From Armatimonadota bacterium (GTDB lineage Bacteria > Armatimonadota > HRBIN16): a stretch of DNA of 64,000 bases. The stretch is taken from positions 1,278,839 to 1,342,838 of the forward strand of contig BPGT01000001.1 of assembly GCA_026003175.1 (NCBI GenBank). Direction: 5' to 3'. Positions 1 to 9,646 of the stretch are shown one piece after another. The first letter of the stretch is position 1; each line of letters begins with the position of its first letter. The notes beneath the pieces are model-generated. The model did no database searches and was not told the origin of the DNA. It worked only from the letters and a program-made list of their open reading frames with translations. Position numbers and translations under genes: made by a program.

Positions 1-452
1 TCGTAATTAATACCGTATCCCCATGCAGGCATCCCCAGCGTAGCGAGCGAGTCCAGAAAACAAGCGGCAAGTCTTCCCAGCCCCCCGTTACCCAGCGCAG
101 CGTCGCTCTCATACTCCTCCAGCTCCTCCAGGTCTATTCCCTGTTGCAGTAACGCTTCACGAAAGAGGTCGTACAGTCCGAGATTTATCAGGTTATTGGT
201 GAGAGAACGTCCAATAAGGTACTCCAGGGACAGATAGTACAGTCGCTTGGCGTCTTGTTGCTGGTACCGTCTTTCGGTCTCGATCATCAGGTCGACAATA
301 CGGTTGCGCAGGGTTAGCGCTACCGCGGTAAACGCATCGTGTTTGCACAGGTCGTCGCCGGACTTTCCCAGAGAATAGCGAATGTGCCAGCACAACGATT
401 TTTGAACATCCCCGGCCCCTTCGAAGGTCTGCACCAGATCATCACACCTCAT
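1..452 (-). CDS. glgP: Glycogen/maltodextrin phosphorylase, N-terminal part (runs off the window)
   Basis: Phosphorolysis of alpha-1,4-glucans to glucose 1-phosphate, a cytoplasmic PLP enzyme of glycogen breakdown. About 150 residues are visible. Reading from the ATG at 450-452 gives the family pattern of a short helix-rich N-terminus, then KRLYYLSLEYLIGRSLTNN and ALGNGGLGRLAACFLDS followed by ATLGMPAWGYGINY, both diagnostic for GT35 phosphorylases. The PLP lysine lies in the part that is outside the window. A weak GAGG ribosome site precedes the ATG. The stop of the inositol-phosphatase-like gene lies 10 bases upstream, so the two are probably co-transcribed. Family identification is near certain; substrate preference (glycogen or maltodextrin) cannot be told from this part. 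Confidence 0.93.
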   Translation of the reverse strand, partial: MRCDDLVQTFEGAGDVQKSLCWHIRYSLGKSGDDLCKHDAFTAVALTLRNRIVDLMIETERRYQQQDAKRLYYLSLEYLIGRSLTNNLINLGLYDLFREALLQQGIDLEELEEYESDAALGNGGLGRLAACFLDSLATLGMPAWGYGINY

Positions 453-462
453 ATTCTGTTCC

Positions 463-1230
463 TCACTTTGTTGATGTACGATGCAACAAACGCAATATTG
501 CTCGCATGGTCAGGGGCGGAGCGGTCAGAACCGGTTCGCGCAGCGCCGCTCCGCTTAACAGATGCTGAGGATGCCATTCTGCCCCCGACAGGTAACGTGT
601 CTCGCAGCCCGCCTCGTGACAGATGAGCAGTCCCGCCGCCAGGTCGTACAGCCTGCCTAGCGACAGAGAACCGCGTACACGCCCGGCGGCTGTCCACGCC
701 AGCTTCACCACCGCGCTGCCAAAGCAGCGAGGTCTACCCGGCATCATGCTGAGCAACTCGGCGGTCACGGCGTCGCTGGCGTAACAGATAACGTCTTCGG
801 AGGTGAACTCCTCGCTATCCACCGCCATGACGCGCCTGCCGTTCAAATACGCCCCCTCATCTACCTCTGCCCAGTACAGCTCGTTGAGTACAGGCAGGGA
901 AATGACACCCAGACGGATACGCTCGTTCTCCACCAGTGCAACCGACACCCCCCATAACGGGATGCCGAACACGTAGTTGCTGGTGCCGTCGATGGGGTCA
1001 ATCGCCCATAGCAGGCGGGCGTGCCGGTTGGTAAAACCCTCTTCTTCGCCGAAGAATCCCGCCTCGGGTAAGAGACGGGCAAGATGCTCGCGCAAATAGC
1101 TTTCCACCGCACGGTCGGCGTTGGTGACGAAGGAATGGTCACTTTTGGTTTCCAGGGTGAAGCCATCTGCCAGCTGCTGTGCCAGCTTGCCTGCTTCTAC
1201 CACTAGGTTTTTGACTTCTTCTATCAGCAT
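463..1230 (-). CDS. Inositol monophosphatase family phosphatase
   Basis: A 255-residue cytoplasmic Mg-dependent phosphomonoesterase of the IMPase/FIG superfamily. Metal-binding motifs are visible in order: GEEEG near residue 82, WAIDPIDGTSNYVFG near residue 95, and YDLAAGLLICHEAG near residue 192, where YD replaces the common WD but keeps the third metal aspartate. Length is typical. Relatives hydrolyse myo-inositol phosphate, histidinol phosphate, fructose 1,6-bisphosphate or PAP; the sequence alone does not decide between these. It is followed after 10 bases by glycogen phosphorylase, which hints at sugar-phosphate metabolism, but this is only context. The ATG at 1230 lacks a strong ribosome site at ideal spacing. 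Confidence 0.88.
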   Translation of the reverse strand: MLIEEVKNLVVEAGKLAQQLADGFTLETKSDHSFVTNADRAVESYLREHLARLLPEAGFFGEEEGFTNRHARLLWAIDPIDGTSNYVFGIPLWGVSVALVENERIRLGVISLPVLNELYWAEVDEGAYLNGRRVMAVDSEEFTSEDVICYASDAVTAELLSMMPGRPRCFGSAVVKLAWTAAGRVRGSLSLGRLYDLAAGLLICHEAGCETRYLSGAEWHPQHLLSGAALREPVLTAPPLTMRAILRLLHRTSTK

Positions 1231-1290
1231 CCGTATAGCTCGCTCTGCAATCCTCCCTGAAGATTATCGGCGCGAAGTGTCGCCGTTTGT

Positions 1291-1319
1291 ATTCTACTGT
1301 TGCTGCGAATACCTGTTAC
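1291..1319 (-). promoter_or_regulatory. Possible promoter of the IMPase-glgP pair
   Basis: On the minus strand GTAACA (1314-1319) and TAGAAT (1291-1296) are separated by 17 bases, 61 bases before the ATG at 1230. The -10 matches five of six consensus bases, the -35 four of six. Sequence match only. Confidence 0.35.
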
Positions 1320-1369
1320 GTTTGCACAAAGTATGCGAATCGAAGGCAACAGGCGCAACAAAACTGATC

Positions 1370-1392
1370 CCCCTCTCCTCGCAGGAGAGGGG
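1370..1392. repeat. Perfect 10-bp-stem palindrome (CCCCTCTCCT / AGGAGAGGGG)
   Basis: CCCCTCTCCT at 1370-1379, loop CGC, AGGAGAGGGG at 1383-1392, followed by TAGGGAGGGGG. It sits in the 205-base gap between mdh (ending at 1436) and the IMPase gene. There is no T-run on either side, so it is not a standard intrinsic terminator. The C-rich arms followed by TAGGGAGGGGG resemble dispersed intergenic palindromes of many genomes, and no second copy was noticed in this window. Confidence 0.6.
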
Positions 1393-1435
1393 TAGGGAGG
1401 GGGTGCATTCACGGTGTTGCGCCCCCATGGGGTTG

Positions 1436-2362
1436 CTATCCAGTCACCTGTGCCTGTATCTCCTTCAGTACCTGTGCCGAGCGGCGCAACGCCTGCAGTT
1501 CCTCGTCCGCCAGCTTCATCTCGATCTGTTTCTCCACACCCTTGCGCCCAACGATGGTGGGCACGCTCAGACATACATCTTCGATACCGTACAGCCCTGT
1601 CTGCAAGCTGGACACAGGCAGTATCTGCTGCCTGTCGAGCAGGATGGCGTGTACCACCTCACGGATTGCCAATCCAACCGCGTAACCTGCGCCGCCTTTC
1701 AGCCGAATGACCTCCGCCCCGCTCTTTTTGGTGAACTCGAAAATCTCCTGCATCTTGGCGGGGTCGTAGCCGGGCAGGCTTTGCAGTGGCACGCCGTTGG
1801 CAGTAGCAGTAGACCATATCGGCACCATGCTATCACCGTGTTCGCCCAGGATCAACGCCTTGACATCGGTGGCAGCCACCCCGAAATACTCCGCCAGCAG
1901 CGAGCGGAAGCGTGTGGTGTCCAGCACCGTGCCCAAGCCCATCACCCGCTGGGGTGGCAGGGTGAACTCTTTGACCGCCAAATAGGTCAGGATGTCCACT
2001 GGGTTCGAGACCACCAGCAGTATCGCATGGTCGGGCAGGGGAACCTGCTTTAGTTCCTGCAGGATGCTGCGAAACAGCGACACATTACGGTTAATCAACT
2101 CGAGGCGGCTCTCGTCGGGCTTGCGGCGCAACCCCGCGGTGATAATCACGATGTCAGAGCCGGCAGCAGCGTCGGTACCGCCCGCGTAAATCTTCTGCGA
2201 TGCCGAAAGCGCCGCCCCATGTCGCAAGTCCAGCGCTTCACCCTCCGCCAGCTCGCGAGCCACGTCGATAACGACCAGTTCCTTCGCCACGCCGCCCATC
2301 TGCAGCGCGTACAGCGTGTTGGAGCCAACACGCCCGCCTCCACCAATGATGCTTACTTTCAT
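1436..2362 (-). CDS. mdh: Malate dehydrogenase (LDH/MDH family)
   Basis: 308-residue NAD-dependent 2-hydroxyacid dehydrogenase, cytoplasmic, reversible malate/oxaloacetate conversion in the TCA cycle. Visible features: the Rossmann glycine loop IIGGGGRVGS at residues 5-14; an aspartate ending beta-2 (VVIDVA), which favours NAD over NADP; LDTTRFR; and the catalytic histidine in GEHGDSM. At the substrate-discriminating position (Gln102 in lactate dehydrogenase) the sequence reads RRKPDESR, so arginine (R80 here) is present, which points to malate rather than lactate. The start is supported by AAGGAGG eight bases before the ATG. It follows hslU by 37 bases and may share its transcript. Confidence 0.88.
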   Translation of the reverse strand: MKVSIIGGGGRVGSNTLYALQMGGVAKELVVIDVARELAEGEALDLRHGAALSASQKIYAGGTDAAAGSDIVIITAGLRRKPDESRLELINRNVSLFRSILQELKQVPLPDHAILLVVSNPVDILTYLAVKEFTLPPQRVMGLGTVLDTTRFRSLLAEYFGVAATDVKALILGEHGDSMVPIWSTATANGVPLQSLPGYDPAKMQEIFEFTKKSGAEVIRLKGGAGYAVGLAIREVVHAILLDRQQILPVSSLQTGLYGIEDVCLSVPTIVGRKGVEKQIEMKLADEELQALRRSAQVLKEIQAQVTG

Positions 2363-2399
2363 GGTAACATCCTCCTTTTTGCCTCATCGTTGAGGTTGC

Positions 2400-3830
2400 T
2401 TATAGAATGTATTTGCTTAAATCCTCGCTGCGCAGCACATCTTCCAGTTGCTGACGCACATATTCTGCGGTGACGGTCACCGTTTGTCCGGCAAACTCGC
2501 TGGCGCGGAAGGAGATGTCCTCCAGCACGCGCTCCATGATAGTGTGCAGACGTCGCGCACCAATGTTCTCGCTGGTGGTGTTCACCTGCGCAGCGACCGC
2601 CGCAATCTCGCGCACTGCATCGTCGGTGAACTCCAGATTCACTCCCTCGGTCGCCAGCAGCTCTCTGTACTGTTTGACCAGCGCATTTTGCGGTTCGGTC
2701 AGGATGCGCACAAAATCCTGTTCGGTGAGGCTGTCCAGTTCCACGCGAATGGGTAACCGCCCCTGCAGTTCGGGGATAAGGTCGCTGGGTTTAGAAACGT
2801 GGAATGCTCCTGCGGCGATGAACAGGATATGGTTGGTGCGCACCGCCCCAAATTTGGTCATGACGGTAGAACCCTCGATAATAGGCAGCAGGTCACGCTG
2901 CACACCCTCGCGCGACACATCGGGACCGAAACCCTGTTCGCGTCCGGCGATTTTGTCCAGCTCGTCGATGAAGATGATGCCACTTTCTTCGGTACGATGG
3001 ATAGCTTCGCGGATGACCTGTTCGCGGTCAATCAGTTCGCGCGCTGCTTCCTGAGCAAGTATCTGCTTTGCCTCGCGGATGGTTACCTGAGTAGTGCGCC
3101 TTCGTCCACCCATCATACCGCGCAGCATGTCGGGGATGTCCAGCCCCATCTCCTCCATGCCCTGTGGTCCGAAAACCTGTACAAAGGGCACCGGCGGGGA
3201 GGATTGTTCCACCTCTATCTCTATCTTCTCATCGTCCATCGCTCCACTGCGCACACGTTCTATTAACTTCTCGCGCATGCGACGTTCGCGTTCGCGTCGT
3301 TCCTTCGCCGCCAGCGAGGCAGGCTCTTCCTCCTCCTCTTTGAACTCCTCCTCCCACAGCGCACGCACCAGTCGCTCAAACGGCGTGCTCCCCTGAATAG
3401 GACGGCGTGCACGACGAGGCATCAGGCGATCCACGATGCGCTCGATGGCTATCTGCTCAGCGCGCTCCTGCACCTCCTGCATCTTTTCCGCTTCCACCAT
3501 ACGCACGGCGGTCTGCACGAGGTCGCGAACCATCGAGTCCACGTCGCGCCCCACATAGCCGACCTCAGTGAACTTGGTGGCTTCTACCTTGATGAAGGGG
3601 GCTTTAACCAGCTGGGCAATGCGCCGGGCGATTTCGGTCTTGCCTACGCCGGTGGGACCAATCATCAAAATGTTTTTGGGAATGACCTCTTCGCGCAGCT
3701 CCTCGGGCAAGCATTTACGCCGGTAGCGGTTGCGCAGAGCAATCGCGACAGCACGTTTTGCTTTCTGTTGCCCGATGATGTATTTATCCAGCTCCTCTAC
3801 GATTCGCTGGGGTGTGAGGTCTTCTTCCAT
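2400..3830 (-). CDS. hslU: ATP-dependent protease ATPase subunit HslU
   Basis: AAA+ unfoldase ring of the HslUV (ClpYQ) protease; it unfolds substrates and feeds them to HslV. 476 residues from the chosen start. Walker A GPTGVGKT at 58-65, the pore-region motif [14 protein letters not shown], an acidic and arginine-rich I-domain insertion, Walker [12 protein letters not shown], and the C-terminal tail SKYIL that docks into HslV. The frame is open up to 3869, but AAAGGAG lies seven bases before the ATG at 3828-3830 (MEEDLTPQ), and this start leaves a clean 20-base gap to hslV. It lies in the order hslV-hslU-mdh. Confidence 0.96.
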   Translation of the reverse strand: MEEDLTPQRIVEELDKYIIGQQKAKRAVAIALRNRYRRKCLPEELREEVIPKNILMIGPTGVGKTEIARRIAQLVKAPFIKVEATKFTEVGYVGRDVDSMVRDLVQTAVRMVEAEKMQEVQERAEQIAIERIVDRLMPRRARRPIQGSTPFERLVRALWEEEFKEEEEEPASLAAKERRERERRMREKLIERVRSGAMDDEKIEIEVEQSSPPVPFVQVFGPQGMEEMGLDIPDMLRGMMGGRRRTTQVTIREAKQILAQEAARELIDREQVIREAIHRTEESGIIFIDELDKIAGREQGFGPDVSREGVQRDLLPIIEGSTVMTKFGAVRTNHILFIAAGAFHVSKPSDLIPELQGRLPIRVELDSLTEQDFVRILTEPQNALVKQYRELLATEGVNLEFTDDAVREIAAVAAQVNTTSENIGARRLHTIMERVLEDISFRASEFAGQTVTVTAEYVRQQLEDVLRSEDLSKYIL

Positions 3831-3850
3831 CGTCCGCTCCTTTGGGGTGC

Positions 3851-4384
3851 TCATTCGATGCATTCGCAATATACTTTATCGTTTGTGTAGATACACAGTT
3901 CCGCCGCGATACGCATGGCTTCCAGAGCGATCTCTTTTGCGGTCAGCGGCGTATGGCGCATCAGGGCGCGTGCGGCAGCAGCAGCGTACGCTCCGCCGCT
4001 ACCGATTGCCAGCACGTTATCATCCGGTTCAATCACGTTGCCGTCGCCGGAGACAAGCAGCAGGTCTTCCCGGTCCGCCACAATCATCATCGCTTCGAGA
4101 TGGCGCAGCACGCGGTCGGTACGCCACTCTTTGGCGAACTCGACGGCGGCGCGGCGCAGATTGCCGTTGGCGGCTTCCAGCTTGGCTTCGAAGCGGTCGG
4201 CAAGAGCCTGTGCATCCGCAACCGCCCCAGCAAACCCTGCCAGCACGCGATCGTGATACATGCGGCGGATTTTGCGGGCAGTGTGCTTCAGTATGGTATC
4301 GCTGTAGGTTACCTGTCCGTCGGCGGCGATAGCAACCTGTCCATCGCGACGTACGGCGACGACAGTGGTATGATGCCAGGTCAT
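3851..4384 (-). CDS. hslV: ATP-dependent protease proteolytic subunit HslV
   Basis: Threonine-protease ring of HslUV, related to the proteasome beta subunit. 177 residues from the ATG at 4384, which has CAGGAG eight bases upstream; the frame stays open to 4468 but that extension carries no HslV sequence. The N-terminus reads [13 protein letters not shown], so a short propeptide is probably removed to expose the catalytic threonine of TTVVAV, as in several bacterial relatives. [38 protein letters not shown] and CIYTND are all classic HslV stretches. First gene of hslV-hslU(-mdh). Confidence 0.96.
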   Translation of the reverse strand: MTWHHTTVVAVRRDGQVAIAADGQVTYSDTILKHTARKIRRMYHDRVLAGFAGAVADAQALADRFEAKLEAANGNLRRAAVEFAKEWRTDRVLRHLEAMMIVADREDLLLVSGDGNVIEPDDNVLAIGSGGAYAAAAARALMRHTPLTAKEIALEAMRIAAELCIYTNDKVYCECIE

Positions 4385-4689
4385 TCCAGAACTCCTGCGG
4401 GTATTTTCTCCCTCCTTAAGTATAGCATATCTTGTGGGTTCTGAAAAAATATCTCTTGCGTGTGTCATCGCTGCCTGCTGAGGGTTGAACAGTTCGCAGA
4501 GGAGAGAAGGCTATGCACCAAAGACCTTCGGCACATCCTGTGTGAGGCGATGTGTGTGTACTCGGAAGATGAGATTGGTCCGGCGCAGGAGATGGCTTCG
4601 CCGCTTGCAATGACACGTTGGAACGCAACCTAAAAGGGGGAGCACATTGGGCAGAGGCAGGTCCCCCCACCTCCGCCCTCACTGGTTTT
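4385..4689. other. Intergenic region between hslV and the oxidoreductase gene
   Basis: About 300 bases with no convincing gene. The hslV-proximal part carries the probable hslV promoter. The rest (4450-4689) holds only short shadow frames and no clear hairpin with a T-run; I see nothing else in it. Confidence 0.5.
4419..4447 (-). promoter_or_regulatory. Probable hslVU promoter
   Basis: Minus-strand TATACT at 4419-4424, preceded by TGC (extended -10, TGCTATACT), with TTTTCA 17 bases further upstream at 4442-4447. It lies 35-63 bases ahead of the hslV ATG at 4384. Sequence match only. Confidence 0.5.
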
Positions 4690-6000
4690 TTAAAGCGTCC
4701 ATCCTTTGCGATAGACCGGGTGGATAATCTTGTCCGCCTTTGGACAGTTGACCGCCTTCATGCGTTTGGCATCCCATTGAATACGCTCGCCCGTGATAAT
4801 CGCCAGGTTGCCCAGCAGAGCGGTTTCGGTGAGCGCACTGGCATAGTCGAAGTTGGACATGGCTGCCGGTCCGCCCTTGCAGGCGTTAATCCACTCCTGG
4901 TGATGCCCCGGCGAGCGCGGGATAGAGGGTGCTGGCGGCTGGTAGTTGGCGAACTTCTCGCGCGGCAACAGCACAAAGGGTGTACCGTAGTCGCCCGGGC
5001 TGTACAGTGTGCCGTTGCTACCGATGAGCAACAAGCCGCTATCCGCCATCTGCTCGCCCTGCAGCAGTTCGACTGGCGGCTTCTGTCCGCCATCATACCA
5101 TATCATCTTGCAAGGTGCCAGGTCACCACGCTGGGGGAACTGATAGCGCACGATAGACCACTTCGGGAATGTCTCGCCGTTTACCCCTGAGGTCTCGGCT
5201 TCTATCGAGATGGGGTCACGCAGATTCAACGCCCAGAACGCCATGTTCATGGTATGGCATGCCATATCGCCAATCGCACCCGTGCCGAAATCTATCCAGC
5301 CTCGCCACTTGAACGGGTGGTAAGCCTCATGATAAGGGCGTTTGGGAGCTGGTCCCAGCCACAGTTCCCAATCCAGCCCATCGGGGATGATCATCTCCTC
5401 TTTGGGGCGGTCGATACCCTGAGGCCAGATAGGGCGGTTGCTCCATACGTGAATCTCAGTCACTTTGCCCAGCACACCCGACTGAATCACCTCCACGCCC
5501 TGACGCAGTTCGTTAGAGGCGGTGCCCTGGTTACCCATCTGCGTGGCAACCTTATAGCGACGCGCCAGGTCGCGCAGCATCCTCGCCTCCCAGATAGTGC
5601 GGGTAAGAGGCTTCTCGCAGTACACATGTTTGCCCATGCGTATTGCCATCGCGGCTGCTACCGCGTGGGTGTGGTCAGGCGTGCTAACTACCACCGCGTC
5701 GATCTCTTTGCGCATCTGTTCCAGCATTTTGCGGAAATCCTTGAAGAACTTTGCTTTGGGGCAAGCCTGCTGGGCGCTGTAGGCAAGTCGCTCGTCCACA
5801 TCGCACAGTGCGACGATGTTTTCGCTGAGCACACCGTCCAGATTGCCGCGTCCTCTGCCCCCTGCACCAATCATAGCGATGTTCAACTTCTCGTTCTGCC
5901 GGTAGGCAAACGCCAAACGGCTATCACGCAGGAACAGAAAACTCAGACCTCCTATGGCAGCGCCCTTGAGAAAGGTCCGTCGGTCCATCTTCTGCGACAT
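4690..6000 (-). CDS. TAT-exported Gfo/Idh/MocA family oxidoreductase
   Basis: 436 residues. The N-terminus MDRRTFLKGAAIGG is a twin-arginine signal (RRTFLK), so the folded, cofactor-loaded enzyme is exported. Then comes the Rossmann loop IAMIGAGGRGRGN, the catalytic-lysine motif HVYCEKPLTR and a C-terminal domain with WRGWIDFGTGAIGDMACHT. This class (exported Gfo/Idh/MocA, often glycosyl-hydrolase-like sugar oxidoreductases) is abundant in Armatimonadota and Planctomycetota and acts on sugars or uronates; the substrate is unknown here. AAAGGAGG lies eight bases before the ATG. It is transcribed away from the porin remnant and receptor that begin at 6350. Confidence 0.9.
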   Translation of the reverse strand: MSQKMDRRTFLKGAAIGGLSFLFLRDSRLAFAYRQNEKLNIAMIGAGGRGRGNLDGVLSENIVALCDVDERLAYSAQQACPKAKFFKDFRKMLEQMRKEIDAVVVSTPDHTHAVAAAMAIRMGKHVYCEKPLTRTIWEARMLRDLARRYKVATQMGNQGTASNELRQGVEVIQSGVLGKVTEIHVWSNRPIWPQGIDRPKEEMIIPDGLDWELWLGPAPKRPYHEAYHPFKWRGWIDFGTGAIGDMACHTMNMAFWALNLRDPISIEAETSGVNGETFPKWSIVRYQFPQRGDLAPCKMIWYDGGQKPPVELLQGEQMADSGLLLIGSNGTLYSPGDYGTPFVLLPREKFANYQPPAPSIPRSPGHHQEWINACKGGPAAMSNFDYASALTETALLGNLAIITGERIQWDAKRMKAVNCPKADKIIHPVYRKGWTL

Positions 6001-6349
6001 ACTCTGCTACCTCCTTTGCGTTTTCGGCTTGTGTGGGTGTCGCTGCAGCTCTTCCGTGCTCCTTTTTCCCGCTATTTGGCGAGAATCCTGCTGACACTCG
6101 GCTTCTATAAATGGTGATGACAGCCGTCTCCCATCTCGTGGTCGTGTTGAGCAGCAGTGAATCGTCCTGAATTGCTATAAGCATGTATGTCTTGTTACAA
6201 AACTTACTCAACTAAAGTTCTGCACAATATACTCCGAAAATGCACAATTGGAAAACCGGTTATTTTTACGGGCGCACGGCTTGTGCAGGTACGGTGGGTT
6301 CAAAAGGTCGTACTGCCTGCATATCTGGATGTAAGGAGGAAACAGAAAC
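6001..6349. other. Divergent intergenic region, AT-rich centre
   Basis: About 350 bases separating the minus-strand oxidoreductase from the plus-strand porin remnant. The centre (6150-6270) is clearly AT-richer than the flanks and probably contains the promoters of both directions, but I could not settle on a good -35/-10 pair for either. It contains the TGCACAAT direct repeat listed separately. Short frames here are unconvincing. Confidence 0.5.
6221..6248. repeat. Direct repeat TGCACAAT spaced by 20 bases
   Basis: TGCACAAT at 6221-6228 and again at 6241-6248, start to start exactly 20 bases (about two helical turns), inside the AT-rich divergent intergenic region. The spacing would suit a tandem regulator-binding site; this is inference. 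Confidence 0.35.
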
Positions 6350-7026
6350 ATGCGTTCGTCTAGGTGGGCTGTTGCTGTCGCTGTTTGGGGATGCACGCTC
6401 GGCGGATGGTTGACAGCCAGTGCGGGACAATTCTCGCCTGCTGGCAAGTCCGTGACCTTCTATGCCGAGTGGAGGCTGCGGTATGAAGACCGAGCCTGCA
6501 CCGATTTTTGCTCCGTGAACCAGAAAGACCCGCAAATCGTTCCGGCAACACCAGGCTCATCCTCCAGCGGGACTTCGCCAGTGGCGGCAATCCTGAAGAT
6601 ACTACCCTGCACACCTTTGACCAGTTTTTCGGCACGACCTTCGCGGCGTGTGGACGGATGGGGTTGCAGGGCTGGCGCAACATGAGCACCTGGCGCATCG
6701 GCGTCAGCGGTTCTCCTGCCCCACGCTGGCAGTACACTGCCGATATTCACCTGAACCGTCTTGCAGACTCTCGGGACTACTGGTATGGCGGGGGCGGATC
6801 ACCCATCAAGGGAATGGACGGCAAGTCTCTGCGAGACCCGACCGGTGCAGCAGGCACAGAGGTGGGCACAGAGATGAACTTTACGCTGAGCTACTCGCTG
6901 TCCCCTGACCTGCAGCTCTCCGCAGGTTACGGGCGCTTCGTGCCCGGGCGGTTTGTTCGGGAGACAAACGGCGGTTTCGACGACCGCACCGAGTGGTTTT
7001 ACTTGCAAACAACACGTAAGTTCTAA
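6350..7026 (+). pseudogene. Alginate-export-type outer-membrane porin, internally deleted and frameshifted
   Basis: The start is intact: TAAGGAGG eight bases before the ATG, then a signal peptide and SVTFYAEWRLRYEDR, which resembles the first beta strand of alginate-export (AlgE-like) porins. That frame closes at 6685. From about 6505 the other frame reads RLILQRDFASG, TTLHTFDQFFGT, GLQGWRNM, LSYSLSPDLQLSAGYG and ends WFYLQTTRKF at 7026, which matches the C-terminal strands of the same family. The two parts add up to roughly 220 residues where family members usually have 400 or more, so the middle of the barrel is missing and the frames are out of register near 6490-6510. Most simply this is a pseudogene created by an internal deletion. 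The chemotaxis receptor follows 28 bases later. Confidence 0.7.
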
Positions 7027-7053
7027 GGCTAACCCAAGGAGGCCCGAGGTTTG

Positions 7054-9591
7054 ATGAGAATACCCGAGATACGAAACATCAGCACCAAGTTCGTCCTTTT
7101 AGGGGTGGGGGCGATTGCGGTTCTCACCCTCACGCTCATCGCGGTAGCTGCGTGGCAGAGCGGTGTGTTCAATGCAAAGGCACAGCGTGAGGTCGAGAAG
7201 CTGGTAGACTCCGACCTGTCTCACGTTGTGGAGAACACCTACCAGATGGTCGCCAGCCAGGATGCATTGCTCCGGCAAGTGGTGGAGCACAACCTGAGCG
7301 TTGCCAGGCACATCCTGAACGGCGCGGGCGGCGCAAGCCTCGCACCGGAGACAGTGACATGGAACGCGGTGAACCAGTTCACGAAACAGGCTCAAACCGT
7401 CTCTTTACCCAAAATGCTGGTCGGTGGCACATGGTTGGGGCAGCAGACGAACGCCGGCGCTATGGTACCGGTGGTGGATAAAGTGAAGTCGCTGGTTGGC
7501 GGCACCTGTACCATATTCCAGCGCATGAACGTACGGGGTGACATGCTGCGAGTCGCCACCAACGTCATCAACAAGAATGGAAAGAGGGCAGTAGGCACCT
7601 ACATTCCGGCGACAAATCCTGACGGCACACCGAACCCTGTGGTATCCACCGTGCTGCGTGGGGAGACCTATCGCGGAGTGGCTTTCGTGGTGGACGCCTG
7701 GTACGTTGCTGCCTACGAACCCATCCGCGACGCTTCAGGGCGTATCATCGGGATGCTCTACACAGGCGTCAAGACGGAGAGCGTGGATGCCGTGCGCAAA
7801 GCGATCATGAGCATCCGCGTGGGAAAGGACGGCTACATCTTCGTTATTGGAGGCAAAGGTGACCAGCGCGGTCACTACATTATCTCCAAAGACGGAAAGC
7901 GCGACGGCGAGAACATCTGGGAAGCGAAGGATTCGAACGGACGCTTCTTTATTCAGGAGATGGTGAACCGCGCGCTGGAGCTGAAACCCGGCGAAAGCTT
8001 CAAGATGCGCTATCCCTGGAAGAACCAGGGTGAGGCAAAACCGCGCATAAAGGTGGCACAGGTCACCTACTACGCCCCGTGGGACTGGGTGATCGGCGTA
8101 TCGGCGTACGAGGATGATTTCGGCGCTGCCTTCCAGCGATTGCAAGATGGCAGACGGCAGATGTTGTGGACGTTCCTCATCGTCGGCTTGATTGTGGCTG
8201 CGGCTACTACCGCTGTCCTCCTGCGGTTTGGGCGTTCTGTGGCGAAGCCCTTGAACCAGATGGTGCAGGTAGCCACTGCTATCGCGGAGGGCAACCTGAA
8301 TCAGCAAATAGAGCACCGCAGTGCGGATGAGACGGGCATGTTGGCGGAAGCCTTCCGCAAAATGCTGGCATATATGCAGGAGATGGCTCAGACCGCTCGA
8401 CGCATGGCGCTGGGTGACCTGACGGTAAAGGTCGCGCCTCGCTCGGAGTATGACGAACTGGGGCAGGCGTTCAGTGCAATGGTTGCCAGCCTGCGAGAAG
8501 CGACAAGCCGGCTTGCCGAAACTTCTGCAACACTCGCTTCCACCAGCCAGCAACTGAGCGCAGCCACTGAGCAGAGCAGTCGCGGCACGCAGGATGTGGC
8601 GAAGGGTAGCGAGCAGCTTGCCCGAACGGCCTCGGAGGCTGCAGGGGCTGTAGACGAGCTGGAAGCCGCTATCCAGCAGGTGAAAGCCAGCAGCGAGGTG
8701 CAGAAACAATCTGCCAGCGAAGCCGAAGAGGGCATGAAGCAAGCTGCTCAAGCGGTGGAAGAGGTCGCGCGCAGTGCACAGCAGATGTCCTCCTCCGCGC
8801 AGCAGGCGGCCGCAATTGCCCAAACTGGCGGTCAGGCGGTTCAAGAGACTATTCAGACCATGAGCCGCATCCAGGACCAGACACTGGTATCTGCTCAGCG
8901 GGTGAAGGAGCTCGACCAGCTCGGTCAGCAAATCGGCGCGATTGTGGAAACCATCGAGCAGATAGCCGAGCAAACGAATCTGCTCGCACTCAACGCAGCC
9001 ATTGAAGCGGCGCGTGCGGGTGAACACGGTCGGGGCTTTGCGGTGGTTGCCGATGAGGTGCGCAAGCTGGCTGAGCAGGCAGCTGACTCCACCAAGGAGA
9101 TTAGCGAGCTCATCGCCAACGTGCGCCACGGCGTGGAACAGGCGGTGCAGGCGATGGAGAAGACCAGCGAAGAGGTCGAGCAGGGCTTCTCACGCAGCAC
9201 CGAAGCCAACGAGGCTCTGGCGCAGATTGTGCAGGCGGCGCAGACGGTGGCCAGTGAGGTGCAGGGAGTCACTGCTATTGCCCAGCAGATGTCTGCCAGT
9301 GTGCAGCAGGTGCTCGCCTCGGTCTCTTCGGTGCGCATTGCCGCTGAAGAGAACGCCGATGCTGTGCAAACAATGAGCACACATGCCCAGCAGGTAGCGG
9401 AGACTATTGCAACGGTAGCGTCTGTGAGCCAGGAGGCAGCAGCCAGCGCTCAGGAAATCAGCGCATCGGCACAACAGGTGACCGCCGCTTCGCAAGAGTT
9501 GAGTGCCATGGCGATGCAGCTGCAGCAACTCGTTCAGCAGTTCAAGCTGGAGGAAGATGACTCTGCACACACGCTGAAGCGCGCCGCTTGA
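7054..9591 (+). CDS. Methyl-accepting chemotaxis protein with periplasmic Cache-type sensor
   Basis: 845-residue transmembrane chemoreceptor. Order: TM1 (about 10-35), a roughly 330-residue extracytoplasmic sensor with two ligand-pocket-like segments ([19 protein letters not shown] and [14 protein letters not shown]) of the Cache_3/Cache_2 fusion type, TM2 (about 370-393), HAMP (to about 445), then a long helical signalling domain. The hairpin tip that contacts CheA/CheW is visible ([20 protein letters not shown], then [17 protein letters not shown]). AAGGAGG at 7036-7042 supports the ATG at 7054; a TTG three bases earlier is possible. No che genes are in the window. It directly follows the porin remnant, so the receptor may have sensed the porin's substrate. 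Confidence 0.95.
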   Translation: MRIPEIRNISTKFVLLGVGAIAVLTLTLIAVAAWQSGVFNAKAQREVEKLVDSDLSHVVENTYQMVASQDALLRQVVEHNLSVARHILNGAGGASLAPETVTWNAVNQFTKQAQTVSLPKMLVGGTWLGQQTNAGAMVPVVDKVKSLVGGTCTIFQRMNVRGDMLRVATNVINKNGKRAVGTYIPATNPDGTPNPVVSTVLRGETYRGVAFVVDAWYVAAYEPIRDASGRIIGMLYTGVKTESVDAVRKAIMSIRVGKDGYIFVIGGKGDQRGHYIISKDGKRDGENIWEAKDSNGRFFIQEMVNRALELKPGESFKMRYPWKNQGEAKPRIKVAQVTYYAPWDWVIGVSAYEDDFGAAFQRLQDGRRQMLWTFLIVGLIVAAATTAVLLRFGRSVAKPLNQMVQVATAIAEGNLNQQIEHRSADETGMLAEAFRKMLAYMQEMAQTARRMALGDLTVKVAPRSEYDELGQAFSAMVASLREATSRLAETSATLASTSQQLSAATEQSSRGTQDVAKGSEQLARTASEAAGAVDELEAAIQQVKASSEVQKQSASEAEEGMKQAAQAVEEVARSAQQMSSSAQQAAAIAQTGGQAVQETIQTMSRIQDQTLVSAQRVKELDQLGQQIGAIVETIEQIAEQTNLLALNAAIEAARAGEHGRGFAVVADEVRKLAEQAADSTKEISELIANVRHGVEQAVQAMEKTSEEVEQGFSRSTEANEALAQIVQAAQTVASEVQGVTAIAQQMSASVQQVLASVSSVRIAAEENADAVQTMSTHAQQVAETIATVASVSQEAAASAQEISASAQQVTAASQELSAMAMQLQQLVQQFKLEEDDSAHTLKRAA

Positions 9592-9614
9592 CGCGACTCT
9601 TGACCCACCCCGGG

Positions 9615-9645
9615 AGGGATGCCCTCGTACAGGGCATCCCTCTTT
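9615..9645 (+). terminator. Intrinsic terminator after the chemoreceptor gene
   Basis: AGGGATGCCCT (9615-9625), loop CGTAC, AGGGCATCCCT (9631-9641): a perfect 11-bp stem followed by CTTTGT, 24 bases after the receptor stop. The T-run is short but the stem is strong. Confidence 0.75.
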
Positions 9646-9646
9646 G

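Noticed and set aside
1436-2362. Lactate dehydrogenase as the call
   Set aside because: Arginine instead of glutamine precedes the KP of the mobile loop, which favours malate.
7735-9129. 464-codon minus-strand frame over the chemoreceptor
   Set aside because: His/Leu/Arg-rich antisense sequence; the plus-strand chemoreceptor with HAMP and signalling hairpin explains the region.
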